Shown here in pieces: positions 11,288 through 22,390 of a DNA stretch of 64,000 nucleotides. Position 1 is the stretch's first letter; each line of letters opens with the position of its first letter. The notes under the pieces are model-generated. The model saw nothing but the letters and a program-made list of their open reading frames with translations, was not told the DNA's origin and ran no database searches. The position numbers were made by a program, and so were the translations under genes. Source of the stretch: Laguncularia racemosa. Taxonomy: Eukaryota; Streptophyta; Magnoliopsida; Myrtales; Combretaceae. The stretch spans positions 310,001-374,000 of the forward strand of contig JBBMOL010000377.1 in NCBI GenBank assembly GCA_037954665.1. The letters are read 5' to 3'.

Positions 11288-12520
11288 TGATAGGAATCAA
11301 AATCCGACAAGACCTATCATTAGGGCAAGAGCTAAAGGATTTCAAATCTTGGCGTTGAGAGCCCATTTTAAGCAAATCGACCCCGGAAATATTTGTTTAC
11401 TAATCTCTTTTCTATTACTCATGTATTGTATATTCCAACGGGCGCACTTATCAGGCTTTACAGGGCGACGGACAAACTCACTAAGACTCAGCTTGTAAGT
11501 TATCTATGGACCGACTTGAACTAGCGATGAGCTGGGCCGACAAATTCTATTGAAGAACTAACATGTTGAAGACTATTTTCACTTGTAATTTATTTATTTA
11601 AATCGTTTATGTTGCAAGTTTTTAGGAAACTTTTATTTGGTTGTAATAGGTGCTTTTAGGACCGACCACCCTAAAGTGGCATAGTTGTAATTTTGAAGAC
11701 TTTTTAACCCTAAAGAGAGCAAGTATAAATACTTGCTTAAGTAGGGTTTTAAGGGACTTCTGATAATTTTTCAGAACAAAAGAAACGCTTCACATGTTGA
11801 GGGTTAGGGTTTTCTTAATTCCAAAATTACTTTTATCAAGTTCTTAATTCCAAAATTGTGGCAAGTGGCCTTAAAGTGAATTTGTGAGTAATATCAAGTT
11901 CTCTTTGTTGTAATTTCCTTTTCATCACTAGTGAGTTATATCTAGGGTTGAATTGGATTGTTCTTGGTTAGATTTGATTGCATTTATAATCATTTCACTA
12001 TGTTATAAGATTGATTGGTTTTAGCACTTGTTATTACCATCAATTTTTGCTTCATTTTAAACTGTAGATTGGCTTTGTTGGGAAAGTGGATCACGGCTTT
12101 ATTCTTATTGTTCTTGTGTAATAATCTCGTGGGATTTTAAGTGTGTTTAGTGTTTTCAATTGAGGATTTCATCATTGTGAATTTCATCATCTTGAAAGAT
12201 AGGAAATTGGATCATATTTCATATTTAAGGTTCACACAATTTTAGGGCCTTTGGATTCGAATTGATCTAGTCCTTTTAGTGATTGCTAATTGATTCAATT
12301 ACATGTGCTTAAACCCCCTTTTAAGCATATCATCTTTTGGTATCAGAGCAAAACATATTTGGTTCATTTCAATCTTGATCACGTGGTGTTCTGAATTGGT
12401 TCTAAACATTGAGATTTGATGCCATTGTTCATGTGATTAGAAAGCTAGTTTAATTGACATTGTCTAATTGTCTTTCAAATTGGTTTTGAATGTGCTTAGA
12501 CTTGGTTTTTAGGCACATCA
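11288..12520 (+). repeat. X3 5' LTR (L4)
   Basis: TGATAGGAATC to GGCACATCA, 1233 bp against 1237 bp for its partner. Perfect promoter inverted repeat 11719-11736. Perfect internal primer site 12338-12349. Confidence 0.9.
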
Positions 12521-12525
12521 TAATT

Positions 12526-12537
12526 TGGTATCAAAGT
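12526..12537 (+). other. X3 outer primer-binding site
   Basis: TGGTATCAAAGT lies 5 bp after the LTR end, matching tRNA-iMet complement TGGTATCAGAGC except for two bases. This is the expected PBS position, distinct from the perfect copy inside the LTR at 12338-12349. Confidence 0.7.
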
Positions 12538-13560
12538 ATAGGTTAAGAGGGGGGTTATTTGATTTTTGATTTCATAAATTTAAGGTTCTTGATCATACAT
12601 CTTGATTCCGAAGTTAAGAATAAAAATTGAAATGTTGATGTTATTACCTGAAGTGGCATGATTATCTTACTTGGGGAGTTGAACTTATTGCTTGTTGGAG
12701 TGAGTTTTGAGGACTTGTTGAAGCTCCATTTAGTTGATAATTTAGTGTATTAAGAAGAAGAGTAATAGCATATTTTTATGAATTCAAATTTCATAACTTG
12801 AAGTTGCCTCAATTATGAAGAAGTGGAGTATATTTTGCTTGGAGTAATTCAGCATAAGAGGGGCTTAGTGTAAATTTTCAAAAGTGAGTGTGTGGCTTTA
12901 AGGAAGTTATTTGAATTTCAAAAGACATATTAAGTGATAGGGTAATTGTGTGTTCATTTGAATTTGAAAGTGGCTCCTTACCATTTGTGGAATATGGCAA
13001 TTAGTGAACTCATTTTGAATTTGAATTTGAGCTACCTTGTTATTGTAAGTTATGGTTTGATAACTTGTGTAGAAGTGGAGAATTGCACCATGAGTTGAAG
13101 GTGTATATATGTGGTGTTTTGTTTTGTATATTTAGTGAAGAAGTTATGTGTGTGGTGTTGTGTATTGTGTAAAGGGTGTATATGTGGTGTTGTGTTTATA
13201 TGTGTTGTTGAAAATAGTATTGAAAGGGACATAAGTGGTGGTGACCGTGAGCAAGGGAAGTGTGTATGGTGGTGTGAAGTTGTGCATTTATGTGTGTGTT
13301 AAGGTGTTGCACATAGTGGTTATTTGTAGTGTGAAACTATGGCAAGAAAAGGAAAGTTTGAGTAGTAGAATTTGAATTCAAAAACAAACATTAAAGTGTG
13401 AAAGTAATTGAACCCATTACTTAAACACTTGTTGGTTAAATTTAATTTCTTAACTACTTTGAAGTAATTTTTAATTCATTTACTTGACTTTACTTGAAGT
13501 GGCAAGACTCATCCATTGACTTGATTGCTTGCTTGAACCGTGGAGTGTAAGGTGAGTGAA
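12538..13560 (+). other. X3 leader, non-coding
   Basis: Untranslated T/G-rich leader homologous to other family A leaders (for example TTTCAAAAGACATATTAAGTG at 12917-12936 matches 61345-61372). No conserved coding. Confidence 0.55.
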
Positions 13561-14766
13561 ATGTTTCTTTCTACGAATGTATTGCGCCGGACATTGACTA
13601 CTTTTACTATTAAGGATGATGAGCAAAGGGAAAATTTGTTCCATACTTCTTGTAGGGTACAAGGTAACCTATGTGTCATTATAGTTGATGGTGGTAGTTG
13701 TACCAATGTGGTAGTAGCATCATTAGTATTGAAACTAAAACATACCACTACTCCACATCCTAAACCGTATAAATTGCATTAGCTTAGTGATTAGGGGATT
13801 TTGCATATGACCCAAAGAGCTAGGGTACCCTTCAGCATAGGGGACAAGTGCTATGATGAACTTGAATGTGATATTATTCCTATATGTGCATCCCACATAT
13901 TGCTTAGTAGGCCTTGTTTATATGACAGAAGAGTCTTACATGATGGCTTTAGGAATACATATACATTCTAGCAAGAGGGTAAACGCATCATTCTGAATTT
14001 GATGTCACCTTTAGAGGTCTAAAAGGTTCAACAACAGATCCGTAGACCATCAAAGATTCCTAAGAATCACAATGACATGAACCAACCTTTAGAGGGCCAC
14101 ATTATGCACAAGTAGACATGCCAACCTTCAGAGGTTCCTGAGGCTCCTAGTTACATGAGATAACATACAGAAGACAACATTTGTCAGACACAAATGTACC
14201 AACCATTAGAGGATCCTGAGGGTTAGAGTGATATGAGTAGATCACTAGAGGGCCAAACTGTTTAGAGACATTTGTGTCCACCTTCAAAGGTTTCAGAAGG
14301 CTATGAGTAGTTGAGCTAACCATTAGAAGGCCATGAGGGTTAGCGACATACAGATGAGTTAGAAAAGAAGGAAACAATATCAGTGGAACCGGTTGAGATA
14401 GGGGAAACTTTAGTGGATAATGGGGCATTATTTGTGTTGTAGATGAGATATATCTTAGAAATGGAGGAGAGAAAGCAATCACCCCTTGTGGTATTTCAAA
14501 TTTTTGGATTTTGCAGTGATACTTCTTCAGGTGGCTTTTTAGGAGAAAATAGAGTCTCTACTGCATTTAATCTGTCAGATTTGAGGACAAATCTTTTTGA
14601 GGCCCGAGGAGATGATAGGGATCAAAATCCGACAAGACCTATCATTAAGGCAAGAGCTAATGGATTTCAAATGTTGGCGTTGAGAGCCCATTTTGAGCAA
14701 ATCAACCCCGGGATTATTTGTTTACTAATCTCCTTTCTATTACTCATGTATTGTATATTCCAATAG
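13561..14766 (+). pseudogene. X3 protease plus pol C-terminal remnant
   Basis: ATG 13561 gives MFLSTNVLRRTL, again without gag. Retropepsin loop IVDGGSCTNV is followed by many in-frame stops (for example near 13781 and 13968) and no frameshift, then the QPS/QPL repeat linker and LRTNLFEARGDD. It lacks RT, RNase H and integrase at the junction shared with X1 and X2. The last 50 or so codons, including P-I-I-K-A-R-A, are inside the 3' LTR (from 14613). Confidence 0.8.
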
Positions 14767-15849
14767 GCACACTTATTAAGCTTTATAGGGAAATGGACAA
14801 ACTCACTAAGACTCAGCTTATAGGTTATCCATGGATCGACCTGAACCGGTGATGAGTTGGAGCAACAAATCCTATTGAAGAAGTAATATGTTGAAGACTA
14901 TTTTCACTTGTAATTTATTTACTTAAATTATTTATGTTGTAAGTTTTTGGGACACTTTTATTTGGTTGTAATAAGTGCTTTTAGGGTCGGGCACCCTAAA
15001 GTGGCATAGTTATAATTTTGTGGCCTTTTTAACCCTAAAGAGAGCAATTATAAATACTTGTTTAAGTAGGGTTTATAGGGACTTTTGGTAACTTTTCAGA
15101 ACAAAAGAAACACTTCACGTATTGAGGGTTAGGATTTTCCTAATTCCAAAATTGCTCTTATCAATTTCAATCCCAAAATTGAGATTGTGGCAAGTGGCCT
15201 CAATGTGAATTTGTGAGTAATATCAAGTTCTCTTTGTTATAATTTCCTTTTCATCACTAGTGAGTTATATCTAGGGTTGAATTAGATTGTTCTTGGTCAG
15301 ATTTGATTGCATTTGTAATCATTTCACTATATTATAGGATTGATTGGTTTTAGCACTTGTTAATACCATCAATTTTTGCTTCATTTTAAACCGTGGATTG
15401 GCTTTGTTGGGAAAGTAGATCACAACTTTGTTCTTGTTGTTCTTGTGTAATAATCTCGTGGGATTTTAAGTGTGTTTAGTGTTTTCAATTGAGGATTTCA
15501 TCATTGTGAATTTCATTATCTTAAAAGATAGCAAATCGGATCATATTTCATACTTAAGGTGCATATAAATTTTAGGGCCTTTAGATCCAAATTGATCTAG
15601 TCCTTTTAGTGATTGTTAATTGATTCAATTACATGTGCTTAAACACCCTTTTAAGCATATCATCTTTTGGTATCAGAGCTAAACATATTTGGTTGATTTT
15701 AATCTTGACCATGTGGTGTTGTGGAATTGGTTCCAAACACTGAGATTTGATGCCATTGTTCATGTGATCGGAAGCTAGTTTGATTGACATTGTTTAATCG
15801 TTTTTCAAATTGGTTTTGCTTGTGCTTAGATTTGTTTTTAGGCACATCA
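14613..15849 (+). repeat. X3 3' LTR (L5)
   Basis: TGATAGGGATC start, GGCACATCA end. Promoter repeat degenerate at 15043-15060. A perfect internal primer site at 15668-15679. Element A's integrase frame resumes immediately after, which fixes the LTR end at the second CACATCA and not before the internal primer site. Confidence 0.9.
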
Positions 15850-15854
15850 CATAG

Positions 15855-17156
15855 GTATGTACTTATCACTTCTCTTCAATCAAAACTGCTTAGTTTTGAA
15901 TTACTGAAGGAACAATATATGCATGATGATTATCTGAAAGCAATTACTATAAAATGTTCTTAGGGAAAGATGTTTAATGGGTATTACATGATTGAGGGAC
16001 TTTTGTATAAAGCTGGAAAATTGTGTATACCTTGTGGGTTTATAAGGGAATTGTTGGTGAGGGAAGCACATGCAGGAGGATTGTTTGGTCATTTTGGTGA
16101 GAAGAGAACCTTAGCCATGTTAAAAGAAAATTTTTATTGGAAGGGTATGATAAGGGATGTTCATAGGGTGCTGGAAAGGTGTAGAGTTTGCAAAAGGGCA
16201 AAAAGAAAGAAAGGCGTTCAAGGTGAATATATACCTTTGCCTATACCTACTAAACTCTAGATTGATATTAGTATGGATTTTGTTTTGGGTCTACCTAATA
16301 CTCAAAGGGGAAAGGATTGTATTATGGTAGTTGTTGATAAATTTAGCAAAATATTCCATTTTGTGCCATATCACAAAACAGATGATGCCCTTTTTATCGC
16401 TAACCTTTTTGTTCAGGAGATTGTTAAATTGCATGGTGTTCTACATAGTATAGTGTCTGATAGAGACACTAAGTTTCTTAACTTCTTCTAGAAGACACTA
16501 TGGAGAAGAGTTGGTACTTAACTTATGTATAGTACCCCTTGCCATACCTAGACTGATGGCTAGACCGAAGTTGTTAACCATACTTTTGGCACATTACTAA
16601 AAGCAACGGTTGGCAGGAATCTTACTAATTGGGACTTATGTCTTCCTATTGTTGAGCTTGCTTACAATAGGTCTACTCATAGTTTAACCAGTAAGTCTCC
16701 CATTAAAGTTATGTATAACTATAATCCTACTGTTTCATTGGATCTTATAGTAGGACCGATAACAAAGGAAGAGAGCCTAAGTGGAGTTGAGCGAGCTAAG
16801 GAGATTTAGAAACTTTATGAGAAGATAGCTGAACGTCTTTAGAAAACACAGGACTAGCAGCAACTTCAGGGAAACAAGAATAGGAAAACCAGAATTTATA
16901 ATCCAGGTGACTTAGTCAAGATTAATCTTAATAAAGATAAGTTTCCTCGTAAGAAGTAGCAGAAGCTATCACCTAGATCAGATGGACCTTTCAGAGTTGC
17001 CAGGCGCATCAACAGCAGCACCAATAGAATAGAGTTACCAGGGGAATACGACGTCTTAGCTATCTTTAATGTTGCAGATCTATCACCATATTTATCTGAT
17101 GATATTCAAGAAGACCTATTAGATTTGAGGGCAAATCATCCTGAGGCCCAAGGAGA
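15855..17156 (+). pseudogene. Element A integrase
   Basis: N-terminal zinc-binding part (REAHAGGLFGHFG, then C-R-V-C-K) at 15970-16260, catalytic core at 16273-16700 with MDFVLGLP, SDRDTKF and TEVVN, consistent with the D, D and E positions, then a GPF/Y-like region (SDGPFRVARRI) and the LRANHPEA tail. There are several in-frame TAG/TAA stops (about 15960, 16258, 16489, 16807). No classical chromodomain is visible; the frame runs to the LTR as in CRM-like elements. Confidence 0.85.
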
Positions 17157-17262
17157 TTATAGGAATCTAATTCCCACAAGACCAATCACTAGAGCCCCGA
17201 GCTAAGGGTTTACAAAATCTAGCTATGAGGATCTTCCATGAACAAATAAACCTTAAGGATGT

Positions 17263-18648
17263 TAATAGAGTCATTTTATACTCAATCTTTATAGTATGAA
17301 TTGTGTTAATTTATTATTGATTTTATAGAAATCATAAGGAAATGGTACTTAATTTTATTATGGTGATAAATCAGGTTTAAGGGAGTCAAGAGTGCTAATT
17401 CAAGTGATTTAGAGAAGTCATCTACAATTTGGATCAAAGACAAAGATTTACACCACCGGAGCAAAGTACATGGGCGTGTATTTGAAGTACACGGCCGTGT
17501 AGTTGATTCAGAATCAACCGAAATATACACGGTTGAAGTACACAGCCGTGTATCTGTCTTGAAGAACCAACAGAAACATACACGGTTGAAGTACACAGCC
17601 GTGTATCTGGCTTGAAGAACCTACAGAAACATACACGGTTGAAGTACAAGGCCGTGTATCTCAATTAGTTGAGGCCATGTATATGGATAAGTTTGGCCAT
17701 TTCAGGAGATCTTTCGGTTTTCTTATATATACCTCTTCGTTTTCCAAAAGAGGGGGAGTTGAGAAGTGAAGAAAACGAATAGGCAGAGCAGGAGACATCT
17801 GAAACAAAGACTTTTCATATTTTCACTTTTTGATTTTCGTTTTGAGATGAACATGTGTGGCTAAATAGATTTTCTAGCCAAAGGATCATCAAAAGTTTAA
17901 TTCTTCATGAATTGTGAGATCTAATCGATTTATCTTTACTCTATTCTTTGTTTTTGGATATTTATATATCTTTTGGATGTTTTGTTATTATTATCTTGTT
18001 TGATTGGTATGAATTAGAGCTCTTCTACTCAATTAGCAAGTTAATATATTGTCAACTAGTACATCAGATCCGTAATTGTTTGATAGTTCTAGTTTCTGCG
18101 ACACGATGACATGTTTGATTATAAATTAGATAGTCAAATTCATGTTATGGAGATATATGATCATGTTTAAATAGGTTATCTTATAATCTACTGGCATGAA
18201 TTGGTAATCTCTCTAGTTTTTTTTAATGCTATTGATAGATTAAATCCTAAGAGCTTGTTTAGGGTTATTTAATCAATAAGAGAAGTAATCAAAGAGCTTG
18301 TTTTGATTATCAAGAATGTAAGGAGAGATAGGTTAATAGAGCTTGTTAATAACCATAACCAATTTATCTTAGATAAAGAATAGAAAATATTTGCATCAAT
18401 GATCAGTTCTATGAATTAAACTATAGTGATTCCTTTGGTTAGGCTTTTATCATTATTCAATTTTATTATCTGCTTTCAGTATTATTTTAATTCACAAACA
18501 AAACCCCCATTCTTCTTTTCCTCTCTATTCTCTTTTGATAGAAATATATTTAACCAATCCCTGTGGATACCATCCTACTCACTGCTGTATACAAATTATA
18601 TAACTGTCTAGGAGTAGGTTTTTATTTTGTTGGATTCGATACCGAACA
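17263..18648 (+). repeat. B1 5' LTR
   Basis: Starts TAATAGAGTCATTTT (TG changed to TA) and ends CCGAACA. TATA box at 17724-17731. Several near-40-bp units with ACACGGCCGTGT-like palindromes are at about 17480-17670, just upstream of the TATA box. Confidence 0.93.
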
Positions 18649-18653
18649 AATTT

Positions 18654-18671
18654 TGGCGCCATTGCCAGGGA
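18654..18671 (+). other. B1 primer-binding site, tRNA-Asp
   Basis: TGGCGCCATTGCCAGGGA matches the complement of the 3' end of plant tRNA-Asp (TGGCGCCGTTGCCGGGGA) with two changes. It starts 6 bp after the LTR end. A tRNA-Asp primer is usual in Athila-type elements. Confidence 0.88.
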
Positions 18672-18700
18672 CTGGTGTCAAAATTTATTTCTATTCTTGC

Positions 18701-19983
18701 ATGACTCATTCTTCTCATACAAGTGAATTCACTTATAATCCAGAGATTGAGAAGACTTTAAGAGACTACGAAGAGAAGCTAGGCTGTGTCAAAAAGAAAC
18801 CGTATCATCTTCATCCCCTAGACTGAACTTGGCATTGGATTTGTCTAATTCATCCATTGATTCTGAAAAAGAAGAAGATATGGCAATTCCTGAAAGAACA
18901 TTAAGAGAATTGGCTGCACCGGATGTGAATCAACAGCCACTTTGTATTCAATATCCTGAATTGGGTGTTGAATTTGAATTGAAATCTGGTTTGATTCATC
19001 TACTACCCACCTTTCATGGTCTTGAGAATGAAGTTCCACACAAACATTTGAAAGAGTTTCATATAGTGTGTTCTAGTATGAGGCCGCAAGGAATATCTGA
19101 CGATCAAATCAAGTTGCGTGCCTTTCCATTTTCTTTAAGTACTAGAGCTAAAGATTGGTTGTTTTATTTGCCTCCAGGTTCTATAACTACTTGGACAGAT
19201 ATGGTGAAGCTCTTCCTAGATAAATTTTTCCCTGCGTCTAGAGCCGTTGGCATAAGAAGAGAGATTTGTGGTATCAAACAGAGGGATACCGAGACTCTTC
19301 ATAGGTATTGGGAGAGGTTCAAGCAACTCTGTGCAAGCTGTCCACAACATGGGATATCTGAACAACTTGTCATTCAATACTTCTATGAAGGACTGCTTCC
19401 GATGGAGAGGAAGTTGATGGATGCTACTAGTGGAGGCGCCATAGTGAATAAAACCCCTGGTCAAGCTAGGGAATTGATCTCCATTATGGCTACTAATTCG
19501 CAACAATTTGGGCATAGACATGATTCTTCTTCAAGGAAGGTAAATGAGGTAAGTGTTTCTAACCTTGAACATCAAATTTCTAACCTAACCTCTCTTGTAC
19601 AGCAGATAGCTCTCAAAAATACACAGCAGGTGAAGGCTTGTGGAATTTGTGCTGCCCCTAATCATCCTACTGACATGTGCCTTACATTGCAAGATGACAA
19701 TCATGAGCATGTCAATGCTGTAGGAGGATTCCCAGGACAGCCACAGAGGAAATATGATCCCTACTCGAATACTTATAATCCTAGATGGAGGGATCATCTT
19801 AACTTCAGATATGGTAATAACCCACAAAATTTCCAACAATTCCAGCCTAAGCCATCAAACCAAGTATCCCAAGCTCCTTCCACTTCAGGTATGTCTCTTG
19901 AGGAAATTGTTAAATCTCTTGCTGTTAATACAAAAACATTTCAGGATGAGACAAAGCAGAGCATTCAAAACTTGGAGAATTAG
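18701..19983 (+). pseudogene. B1 Gag
   Basis: Capsid/nucleocapsid polyprotein. The likely start is ATG 18701 (MTHSSHTSEF). A 1-nt frameshift around 18775-18800 moves to the main open frame, which is then open to TAG 19981-19983. The core includes RTLRELAAPDVNQQPLC, the PHKHLKEF segment, LRAFPFSL, the FFPASRA segment and a Cys-rich CGICAAPNHPTDMC stretch. This is the Athila-type gag. Protease continues in the same frame after the stop, so the original was one gag-pro polyprotein. Confidence 0.88.
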
Positions 19984-20994
19984 GTAAGCCAACTTGCTTC
20001 TTCTATAAACAGATTAGAAACTCAAGGTAAGTTACCTTCTCAAACTATCACAAATGCAAATCAAAGCACTAATGTAATTACCTTGAGAAGTGGAACGGAA
20101 TTGCAGGGATCAAATAAGAAAGGACACCGAACTAATCTTGAGGAAGAGACTGAGAAAGAGATTTCGACTCTGAGCCGGTAGAACAACCAGACTAGAGGGT
20201 CCCTCGTTGAACCACCAAAGGTCATGGTGACAACACCCCCTTTCCCTTCTAGATTAGCGAAATCCAAGAATGAAGCTGAAGAAAAAGAGATTCTTCAAAC
20301 TTTTCGCAAAGTTAAGGTAAATATTCCTTTACTTGATGCAATTAAGCAAATACCTCGCTATGCTAAATTTCTCAAAGAATTGTGCATTAACAAAAGAAAG
20401 CTGAAAGGTAATGAAAAGATTAGTGTGAGTGAGAATGTTTCAGCTATTATTCAGAAGAAGCTTCCTCCTAAATGTAAGGACCTAGGTATGTTTACTATTC
20501 CTTGCAAAATAGGTAATCTTGGAATCGCTAAAGCCATGTGTGATCTAAGAGCTTCGATCAATGTCATGCCTTTGTCTGTTTATCAATGTTTGAATGTTGG
20601 TCCCTTGAAGGAAACAAGTGTTATTGTTCAACTTGCTGACAAGTCCAATGTTTATCCTGAAGGAGTTCTAGAAGATGTTTTACTACAAGTTAATGGGTTG
20701 GTTTTTCCTGCTGATTTTTATGTGCTTGACATGGAAGATGATGATTCTCATAATTCATCACTGATATTATTAGGGAGACCATTTCTTAAGACATCCAGGA
20801 CGAAAATTGATGTACATGACGATACCCTCACTATGGAATTTGATGGTGAAGTGATTAAATTTAACATTTATGATGCTATGAAATATCCTAGCGATATTTC
20901 TCCTGTTTTTGTTGTGGATGTTATTGACCCATCAACACAGGAACCAAAGATGGAATTAAAACCCTTACCCGAACATCTAGCCAGGAACGTCTAG
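19984..20994 (+). pseudogene. B1 aspartic protease
   Basis: Same frame as Gag. One further TAG at 20179-20181; from 20224 the frame is open to 20994. The active-site loop reads CDLRASINVMP where the family usually has D-L-G-A-S, so the conserved glycine is arginine. A later LILLGRPFLKT flap/closure motif is intact. No RT follows: after the stop comes non-coding DNA. Probably inactive because of the stops and the loop change. Confidence 0.85.
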
Positions 20995-21019
20995 CCAAAG
21001 ACGTTAAAGAAAGGCACTT

Positions 21020-21037
21020 CATGGGAGGCAACCCATG
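21020..21037 (+). other. Hairpin after B1 protease
   Basis: CATGGG AGGCAA CCCATG: a perfect 6-bp stem with a 6-nt loop, 25 bp after the protease stop. Similar GGGAGGCAACCC sequences are familiar in plant Athila-like elements; the role (packaging, translation or other) is not known to me. Confidence 0.6.
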
Positions 21038-21279
21038 TAAAAAAAAAAAATCAATTTATTTTATCTTAGTTTTATTTTGATTTTTTTTTTATTAGCTGTA
21101 GCAAGGGTACATATCATCAGATGACACTCTCTAGTGCTTAAGGGGAGAACTCCAATCACTTTACACTTTATACCAGGGAAGTACCGGTATTCCTTTTCTC
21201 TTATTCTCTAATGTTCCTTATGTTTTTAATTCTTCTTTAATTGTGCTGAATTAGGAACAGTGCGGACACTGTTCAAACT

Positions 21280-21293
21280 AAGTGTGGGGGAGA
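21280..21293 (+). other. Internal purine-tract copy in B1
   Basis: AAGTGTGGGGGAGA, nearly identical to the tract directly before the 3' LTR (22376-22390). Possible second plus-strand priming site; inference from sequence similarity only. Confidence 0.5.
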
Positions 21294-22375
21294 GGATAAT
21301 AAAATATAGAGGATAGAGAATTGAATCATACTTTGAATGTTTATCCTTAAGCAATTTTAAGCCAAATTTTTCAAAATTTTCATGAAATCTGGAGATTTTA
21401 CTAAATATTGTAATAAGCATCTACAAAATGTGAAATTGACTTGTTCAAGTGCTTTACTCACCTACTGCTGTGATTAGAATACTTGGTTAAAATTAAGTAG
21501 TGAAATCTTTAAAAAACAAATTTACCTTGTATTTAGCTTTAGAATTGGAAGTTTAAGAGTAAGTCGAGTTCTTAAGTGAAAAATAAACAAGTTTACTTCT
21601 AGGTTATATTAGTTACTGTATACTCTTTGAAGTTGTTTTTGAAACAATGATAACACTTAGTGAAAGATGTTGAAGAAACTTTTTCCTTAGTAACCCTTTA
21701 AAAAAAAAATTGTGGAAAAAGAATCAAGCATAGCCATTACTCCAATGATTCAAGTAATTGAGTAAAGAGTATTCGAACTTGAATGTTAGAGTGAGGAAGA
21801 GTCTGTAGGGGTATCTCAAAACCCGATCACTTGAGTGTCGAGCTCGGGATGTTGCCTACTCAATGAACTCACTATAATGATAAGGGCGGAAAAGGCGAAA
21901 GTTCATGAAAAAGAAGCGGGCAAAAACCAGTCAAAATAGATGCTTGATTAAATCAAAAGAATATGAATGTAAAAATCATTGAATGAAGTAAGACTTATAA
22001 TAAAAAGGGAGAAAATCTAGGGAAAGAGTAGATACCATATGCTTTTACTTTGTGTTGCAAAGATTATATACTTGCTAATATTCAATGAAGTTTAATTGGG
22101 TGTTTTTCCTTATTGGATTAAGTATTTACTTTTAGAATAAAAGTTCTTTTACTAAACACGAGGATTAAAGTTTGTTTTGTTTAGATTAGCTATTAAATTT
22201 TGTCTATGGTAATTTAATCACAGGAAACCAGTTTGGTTGGAGCAGTAGACATTAAAATTACAAGTCATGAAATATAAAAGAATAGATGCTTGAAATGATG
22301 AAAAGAAATTTTGTATAATCTATGATAGATTTCTCAATTGATTTGATTCAATTGCTTGAGGACAAGCAAGAGTTT

Positions 22376-22390
22376 AAGTGTGGGGGAATT
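22376..22390 (+). other. B1 polypurine tract
   Basis: AAGTGTGGGGGAATT abuts the 3' LTR start (TGATAGAGTC, 22391), the position for plus-strand priming. Confidence 0.8.

Larger units (their letters stand above)
11288..15849 (+). mobile_element. X3, pol-deleted family A element nested in A
   Basis: Two LTRs (11288-12520 and 14613-15849) flank a leader and a protease-tail frame. It interrupts A exactly after RNase H VADALSR; the same coding sequence continues at 15850 (GGTATGTACTTATCAC). The uninterrupted arrangement is visible in C at 25845-25870. Flanks are CGTAT and CATAG, interpretable as a decayed 5-bp TSD. A primer-site-like TGGTATCAAAGT follows the 5' LTR. Confidence 0.87.
20995..22375 (+). 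other. B1 non-coding 3' internal region
   Basis: About 1.4 kb with no conserved open frame, occupying the place where autonomous Athila-like elements carry RT, integrase and further sequence. It contains a short hairpin (21020-21037) and a first copy of the purine tract (21280-21293). Confidence 0.65.

Noticed and set aside
18426..18611. 61-residue open frame and other small frames inside family B LTRs (17306-17664, 22434-22777)
   Set aside because: They lie within LTR sequence or on the palindrome repeats and are not conserved as coding.
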